A program made the translations under genes and the position numbers. From assembly GCA_004352715.1 (NCBI GenBank), contig SCFE01000003.1, positions 1,861,531 to 1,925,530 on the forward strand: a stretch of 64,000 bases of DNA, in the 5' to 3' direction. The stretch comes from Hofstenia miamia. Taxonomy: Eukaryota > Xenacoelomorpha > Acoela. Within the stretch, counting starts at the first letter, position 1, and each line of letters opens with the position of its first letter. The notes beneath the pieces were generated by a model that saw only the letters and a list, made by a program, of their open reading frames with translations, did no database searches and was not told the origin of the DNA. This document shows positions 57,645-64,000 of the stretch, in pieces.

Positions 57645-58899
57645 CAGAGGCGTGCATTAAGGGTAAGCAAGGTAAGCGCCGCTTGCCCATTGAAATTTAT
57701 TTGAACAAATGAAGAAAAAATATTTATGTTTACACAACATATTTATAAGTTTCCAATTCTTTTAAATTTCCTTTTTTTATAAATTCTAAACATTAAACTA
57801 ATTACTGTTCATTTTCGTCATTTAAATAATGTAAAATACTGCATTTTGGGTAGGTTTTTTCTTGTTGAACAATTGAACTATATGAGTTTCTTAATAATTG
57901 ATTTAATATTATGAACATCAATAATACTCAATATCCTATTACTTAAATTTGCGTCGTAATAATTGCTCGACTGTACCTTAATAGTGATAATTGGTATTGA
58001 TAAAAATGAATNNNNNNNNNNNNNNNNNNNNNNNNNNNNNNNNNNNNNNNNNNNNNNNNNNNNNNNNNNNNNNNNNNNNNNNNNNNNNNNNNNNNNNNNN
58101 NNNNNNNNNNNNNNNNNNNNNNNNNNNNNNNNNNNNNNNNNNNNNNNNNNNNNNNNNNNNNNNNNNNNNNNNNNNNNNNNNNNNNNNNNNNNNNNNNNNN
58201 NNNNNNNNNNNNNNNNNNNNNNNNNNNNNNNNNNNNNNNNNNNNNNNNNNNNNNNNNNNNNNNNNNNNNNNNNNNNNNNNNNNNNNNNNNNNNNNNNNNN
58301 NNNNNNNNNNNNNNNATTGTTCAATGATTTATATTGTCGAGGCGACAATGGTGATTGAAATTTTAAACTAGAACTGCAATTTAGGCTCCAAATCACTTAT
58401 AATTGATGACAATCAAAATGTAACTTTTAAAATTAGATTTTCTACTTAACAATCACAAGAAAATTTCACTTAATTTACAAAAATGGATGTATAGAAATAA
58501 CATTAAAATAGAAATAAATAAATGTTGAAGTAAATACAGTCAATTTAGTAAATTCAAATGTAAATTTTTGTATTTGGCTAATCTATATTGATAAGTTTCA
58601 AAACCTTTAAAACTGACTATCTGCAATAAACTGTAATACACTGACTCAATTCGTCATTTTGTCAAGATTTTTCTTATAAATTTTCACACTACTAATATGA
58701 TATTCAAGATAATTGAGCGACCTAACGTCAATTGCATTGTGAGCATTGCTAATTGTTTATATTATCTGGGAAATTTTTTAGATAATGATTTATATGCTTG
58801 AAATTAAAGTTATATACAACATTTGCAATACAAACATATAAATTTTATCATTATATCATATTCCGCTTCCCCCATTAATATGTGCACTGCACGCCACTG
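57645..58899. mobile_element. hAT element with TTTGAAGG duplication, interior partly in a gap
   Basis: The left end is CAGAGGCGTGCATTAAGGG. The right end, on the other strand, is CAGTGGCGTGCAGTGCAC. TTTGAAGG occurs at 57637-57644 and 58900-58907, an exact 8-bp target duplication. About 1.25 kb including 304 N at 58012-58315. No transposase frame is visible in the sequenced part, so it is non-autonomous or its gene lies in the gap. Confidence 0.85.
58012..58315. other. assembly gap inside the hAT element
   Basis: Run of N. Confidence 0.95.
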
Positions 58900-58903
58900 T
58901 TTG

Positions 58904-59107
58904 AAGGGGGTGATACACATACACTGTCAAACTTAATTACCCAGCACACTTGTTTGACGAGAAAAATCAAAAGCGATTAGATCGCTGAAATGAGGTTGGA
59001 CGACAAATTTGAAGGGTTGATACACGTTCAAACTTATCATGGATTTGTGTGCCGGGCAATTATGTAATTAAGTTTGACACACAAGTTTGACCGTGTGTCA
59101 CCCCTTA
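58904..59107. mobile_element. MITE of about 200 bp with GGGGTGAYACAC termini
   Basis: The left end AAGGGGGTGATACAC, then TGTCAAACTTAATTACCCAG. The right end, on the other strand, AAGGGGTGACACACGGTCAA, then ACTTGTGTGTCAAACTTAAT. An internal repeat (AAGGGTTGATACACGTTCAA) lies at about 59012. A partial relative starts at 56249. The hAT element at 57645 inserted right at its left edge. Confidence 0.6.
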
Positions 59108-59229
59108 GTGAAACTCCCTGCAGCCATAAACAATTGCAGACTGCATTTTTGATTTGACCATATTTTCTCTCTGCCTTTCATAAGGTTCTCGCAGCATACG
59201 CACAAACATGCTTATTTCGCATCCGGAAA

Positions 59230-60905
59230 GCACCCAATTTTCTTTTGACGCAGCAATATAGGTGATGAAGACAAGATGGTAATAATCTCATTAAGGGCTT
59301 TGTTTCATTCATCGTTCCATATGAAGTCCGCATTTTCATGCACTAATTCTCTTAATGGAGTATTTACTTGACGAATGGGTGACGAAAAATAAATCATTCC
59401 TAATATTCTACATGCGCCATTTTTGTCTTTTGGTTCTTCTAACTGCTGTCGCGCTCGAACTTTTTCCGGATCTGGCCTAAAACCATTTGCGTCAGTAATG
59501 GAGCCCATATACTTTATTTTAAACCATACTGCAGTTTTTGATATTAAATTTTATATTATGCTTTGCTCAGTTGAAAACTTCCTCACAACAGAATCATGAT
59601 CAATTTCTTTAGGTGTCGCAATGCAGATATCATTGTGAATTATGATGGTATGTGGACAATCAGGAAACACTTCATCCACCATCATTTGGGCTTGATCAAA
59701 TGCAGAGGCTAATCCATTCAGTAAATGGTTCCATTTGTACTTTCCAAATGGCGTGTTAAACGTACATATGTATCATGATTGTGGCTTTAGTTCAATATGC
59801 CAGAAACAATTTTTTAAGTTCATTATTGTGAATCTTACTTTATTGAAAAATTGACAAAACTGTGAAATGTTTGGAGGATAATGGTCCTCTAGTTTAATAA
59901 ATGAATTTAATTACTTGGCATCAAGAGTAAATCGAAGCTGTCTGTTCTTCTTTTCTGCAATCACAAGTAAACTAATCTAATCGATGATTACTTACAGGCG
60001 AGATGACATTTAGTTATTGTAACTCATCCAATTTATCCTTTAGTTTCAGTGGCATGAGCATCAGGTCTTGCGTTTACTTAAGTTCAACTGTATATATACT
60101 ATATTGTACTGTTTTTTTGTACTTAATAAAACCTACAAAGACATCACTATATTCATTTAAAATTCATTGAGCATAGCCACAAGATTTTTGGTTTGGGTTA
60201 GAATCGACTGGACCCCTTCTGAAAACCCTTTCCATCGTTTACATTTATTGAATGGTTAATGTTAGATGCATTCATTTTGAAGTCTACTTTAAGCAATCCG
60301 GCTTTTAGGATAATTGCAGGCCGATAATAGGATCAACATCTTTTGATTTAGCAATACTCTCTTTATTTCTTCTTCCAAAATCATGAACACTATATCCTTT
60401 AAGTAATGAATTAATACCCGCTAAAATGAAAATATTATCGAGTTTATGCATTGCCAGTACATTATACTGAGCGCAAGAATCTACTTTTAACTTAATAGGC
60501 CTTCTATTTATTTGCAAATCTGTATAAACTAGTTTTGGTTTAATTACTTGCTTATCAGAAACTATATTTTGTTAGGGCATTGCATTCGTACTCAATTTCA
60601 GTTTCTTTATTCTCTACTTGTTGAATTCATAGTTTTCCTTCGTTTTAAACTGGCATAACATTTTACCACGAAGTGATTTGGTCCCTGACATTTCAAACAT
60701 GTTTTCCCAAAAGCTGGGCATTTTCTAACAAATCGGACGCGTTCGCATTGTCTGCAGTTACTAAACCCAAGTCTTTGCCTCATTAGCTTCCTTTGTCTTA
60801 ATTTTACTACTGGAATATTCTGTGAATCTGGAGTCAGTTTAATAATTTCGTCATCATCTTCATTACTTTTCTTAAGAGCTTTCAATTTTTCTGTTATGTC
60901 TTTGC
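59230..60905 (-). pseudogene. decayed Ty3/gypsy retrotransposon (gag knuckle, protease, RT)
   Basis: On the minus strand the order gag, protease, RT is kept. 60607-60885 holds a double cysteine module (CRQCERVRFVRKCPAFGKTC, then the zinc knuckle CLKCQGPNHFVVKC). 60305-60517 has an aspartic-protease-like start (INRRPIKLKVDSCAQYNVLA, where the catalytic D-T/S-G is altered to D-S-C). 59580-59760 holds RT (LASAFDQAQMMVDEVFPDC, then IIHNDICIATPKEIDHD), where the YxDD box has become HND. 59305-59508 has the end of RT (ITDANGFRPDPEKVRARQQL, PIRQVNTPLRELV). Several stops and shifts. No LTR was found nearby. Inactive. Confidence 0.85.
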
Positions 60906-61177
60906 TAACGAATAAAATGTTGTGCCTTCTGCTAACGAATGAGGCTGTTATACAATTGCAATTTTTTGCTAAAGTTCTAAGAATAAACTAATGCCAAGAT
61001 CCATAAATGTTGTTTTTTTACGATTCAAACATAAATGTTGCCATAAGTCTGTCACCATGTAAAGATATTAGTTATTAAAATAGATTTATTATACACGTAT
61101 ATCACTTGAATACTAAAGTAAACATCAAGTTTCCAGGTATATATCGTCATACATGTTACAAGCTTTGGAGACCGTAG

Positions 61178-61372
61178 ATCGGATCACCTGATAGTAGGGT
61201 GTGAAAATCTGGCACAGAATGAGTATAAATTCAGGCATGACAAGATGGGAAGAATGGTTCACTGGAGTTTGAGCAGGAGACAAGTGGTATGAGCACAAGC
61301 CACAGGGCGTCATAGAAAATGAGAAGGTTAAGATACTGTGGGACTTCAACATGCAGACAAGCAAGGTAATAG
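61178..61372 (+). mobile_element. short fragment of the same LINE as 51390-52663
   Basis: Closely matches 52042-52251 of the longer copy but lacks about 15 bp after GAGCAG. It retains the finger cysteine (HLIVGCENLAQNE) that the longer copy has lost. It ends abruptly after AAGGTAATA. The 5' and 3' parts are missing. Confidence 0.85.
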
Positions 61373-62640
61373 GATTTCTTGTTCCGAACGAGGTTAATTA
61401 AATAATGTAAAACATTGATGGATAATTTGGAAAACAAATGAAGAAAAATATTTTTATCCCATTCGATGAAATCAAAGAAATCTTTAGATGCTGAAATGTC
61501 TAACTTTCTGTGAAGATGGTGTTGAGATATCACAACAAAGCCCAACAAGTTCCTGTTGATTGAATCTAATTAGTGCCATATATGTTATAACCAACTTTAT
61601 TTAATAATGAAAAATTTAATATTGTATAATGTCCATTAATAAAGAAAATTTTGGGGAAAAAATTTATTGAAAGAGCATAACATGCTAATGATTTAGCCGA
61701 ATTCAATGGTAAACGACATAATTTTGTTCATTAACAACTATTTTCATAGAGCATAATTGGTGGACAATAATAATATTTAACTCTATTTATGTTTGTGGTG
61801 AACAACACAACTGTGCAGTGCAAGAAACAAACGTGATAGGCTAATGACAAAAGCTTTTAAAGTTAGTTCTTATAGTGCAACAACATTAGCCACTGTTAGG
61901 CGAATGCTGCCCATTAAATTCTTTCATACTTTGAAAACTTATTTCTTGCATATAAACTCAATTTCGCATTGTTTGAAAGACAATCATATTGTTAAATGAT
62001 GACGACAATATTCTAAATGACTGCGAACTTTGTATGAAAAAATTATTAAAATTTTTTGAAACTTATTTTCGAAGTCTGTTAAACTCGCTTCTGCCGTTGA
62101 TCAAAATTCATGTGTTAATTTAAAAATAATAAATATAATTGTGAAAATTTTACTAGGCGGAGTTATAGAATAGGGTGCACGCGGACAAAAGAAACACTAA
62201 TTTAGATTAAAAACGATGAGAAATGCAATAACATACGTAATAGGCTTAAAAACATTAGATATAGACCGATAACTTTGCATAATTAACCAAATTCGTAGCA
62301 CGCGGTATATATTTAAGGAGAAAACTTGGAAATTATAGAAAATTATGATCTACAATTAAACACAATGCAAAATATATAGTATATTTATGCAACTATACAT
62401 TTTTAGTTTAAATCAAGTACTTACCTTAGGTAAAATATCCAAATACATTGTACATAATTTATTGATGAAGTTTTTGTGTATATATAGAGAATATTTAATT
62501 AAATTTTTATGAAAATTTGAATCCTTTTTTGTTAAAAATTTTCACATTAAGAACAAAAATCTGCATTATACTTCCTGTTCGAATGATTGAAACCCACTTT
62601 AGATATCTCTCATGACTCTTTGATGAGTTTGATGATATAG
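61373..62640. other. AT-rich sequence without features
   Basis: Nothing recognised on either strand. Confidence 0.4.
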
Positions 62641-63157
62641 ATATATATATATATATATATNNNNNNNNNNNNNNNNNNNNNNNNNNNNNNNNNNNNNNNN
62701 NNNNNNNNNNNNNNNNNNNNNNNNNNNNNNNNNNNNNNNNNNNNNNNNNNNNNNNNNNNNNNNNNNNNNNNNNNNNNNNNNNNNNNNNNNNNNNNNNNNN
62801 NNNNNNNNNNNNNNNNNNNNNNNNNNNNNNNNNNNNNNNNNNNNNNNNNNNNNNNNNNNNNNNNNNNNNNNNNNNNNNNNNNNNNNNNNNNNNNNNNNNN
62901 NNNNNNNNNNNNNNNNNNNNNNNNNNNNNNNNNNNNNNNNNNNNNNNNNNNNNNNNNNNNNNNNNNNNNNNNNNNNNNNNNNNNNNNNNNNNNNNNNNNN
63001 NNNNNNNNNNNNNNNNNNNNNNNNNNNNNNNNNNNNNNNNNNNNNNNNNNNNNNNNNNNNNNNNNNNNNNNNNNNNNNNNNNNNNNNNNNNNNNNNNNNN
63101 NNNNNNNNNNNNNNNNNNNNNNNNNNNNNNNNNNNNNNNNNNNNNNNNNGATGATAT

Positions 63158-63192
<35 letters not shown>
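62631..63192. other. assembly gap inside a (TA)n microsatellite
   Basis: N run 62661-63149. Both edges carry the same GATGATATAGATATATATAT sequence (62631 and 63150), so the two contig ends probably overlap and the true gap may be zero or negative. Confidence 0.85.
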
Positions 63193-63640
63193 GGGCGCCG
63201 AGTACGCTTTTCGGAAAATATGGACGCTCTGAATACAAATGATAAAACAAGCGAGCGCTGAAGCAAATTGCAATATATGCTGGCCTCTAGAACACTCGTA
63301 AAATCACATGACCAATAAAATAATAGATTTTCCAATTGTTTAAGCATTATCTGGTTGAAAATCAAAAAATTTCAAAATGTTCGGTGGGTTATCACTATAA
63401 ACAAATTCCGTTAACATTCTGCGGAAAACATACTACATCATTAGGGTTCGGAATGCGGGAAACTTATTGATTTTTGGGGTTTTCTTTCTGTGGTTAACAA
63501 ACTGGCGTAAGTATGTACTAAATAGAAATATTGGGTCGTAATTTTTTGGTCTAAAATAGTCAGTAAAAACACATTGAGAATTTGATGTGCTTTTGTTTTT
63601 GTGGCGATCACAGATGATTGCACATTTGCTATGGCACTTG
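63193..63640. other. sequence left of the terminal LINE
   Basis: No feature seen. Confidence 0.35.
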
Positions 63641-64000
63641 GTATAATAATAATAATAATAATAATAATAATTGACTTTATTTAGCCGCTGAAGGCATACA
63701 CAACAAGAAAATAAAAACAAGTCAAGTTTTACGGCAGCGAGGACAGTCACAGGAGATGAAATAGGAGCAAATGGAAGAGTAAGCGAAGTCGGAGAAGGGC
63801 TCAGCAAAGAGGAAAGCCATCAAAGATTTCTTGAAGCTCGGTGGCGGGGAAAAGAAATCAATCGCTGTTGGAGGGTTGCGAGTCAAGATGTAATTAGCAG
63901 CAGTACAAGCACGATTGAAAAACGAGTGAAGGGTGCGATGTTTCTTTGTACGACGAATGGAGAAGGTGACAACATCATCAGAGCGAGTGCAGCAGGAATT
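63641..64000 (-). mobile_element. 3' end of a LINE with (TTA)n tail
   Basis: Read on the minus strand, the right edge encodes CCTRSDDVVTFSIRRTKKHR, TLHSFFNRACTAANYI and a few more residues. This resembles the F..R.......SFF.R....WN closing block of CR1/I/Jockey-type reverse transcriptases. A 3' UTR and an (ATT)n tail at about 63642-63671 follow. The rest of the element lies beyond the window. Confidence 0.55.

Noticed and set aside
1-64000. CRISPR arrays, bacterial operons, rRNA or intact tRNA genes
   Set aside because: No regularly spaced repeats, no Shine-Dalgarno-led gene clusters, and no complete cloverleaf were seen; all evidence points to animal nuclear DNA.

Overview
The window looks like nuclear DNA of an invertebrate animal. 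It is AT-rich, its genes are split by GT-AG introns, and it is crowded with decayed DNA transposons, a few retrotransposon pieces and long (TA)n microsatellites. Five N runs and two single-N joins mark a draft, heterozygous assembly. The species cannot be named from sequence alone. The one host gene I recognise with confidence, ZMYND10, is tied to motile cilia, so the animal makes ciliated cells or sperm.

Left part (1-17 kb): ZMYND10 on the minus strand, eight coding exons between 2414 and 16959. Exon boundaries, phases and residues all agree with the animal ZMYND10 family. The C-terminal MYND finger exon is not visible and probably lies beyond the left edge. Introns hold a 336-bp hAT MITE with 8-bp target duplication, palindromic elements, a piece of a pogo-like element, an intact 505-aa hAT transposase gene in antisense orientation, and a 1.16-kb element flanked by TTAA. 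Two blocks are duplicated beside a single N and look like unmerged haplotypes.

Middle part (17-45 kb): a graveyard of transposons. The centre is a nested structure. A gene for a DUF4806-type protein (30869-42270) is split inside its last exon by a roughly 10.9-kb DNA transposon (31272-42210). That transposon has imperfect GC-rich terminal inverted repeats, a 2-bp target duplication (AA), its own Tnp2/CACTA-like transposase (36999-39458) and its own DUF4806 gene (39772-41705). Taking out the transposon and one AA restores the reading frame of the broken gene exactly. A Merlin (ISXO2-like) element with 332-bp inverted repeats sits inside it. Another broken transposase plus DUF4806 pair lies upstream (23.2-29.4 kb) and carries a pogo/Tigger insertion with TA duplication.

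Right part (45-64 kb): a decayed piggyBac transposase; a probable host gene on the minus strand (46715-55108) for a secreted or single-pass membrane protein with a signal peptide, a fibronectin-III-like segment and a C-terminal membrane helix; a 313-bp perfect tandem duplication; a 3' fragment of a restriction-like-endonuclease LINE (R4/Dong-like); a hAT element with TTTGAAGG target duplications; a MITE; a decayed Ty3/gypsy gag-protease-RT; and the 3' end of another LINE at the right edge.

Exon calls without a recognised homologue, and all family names below superfamily level, are inference.
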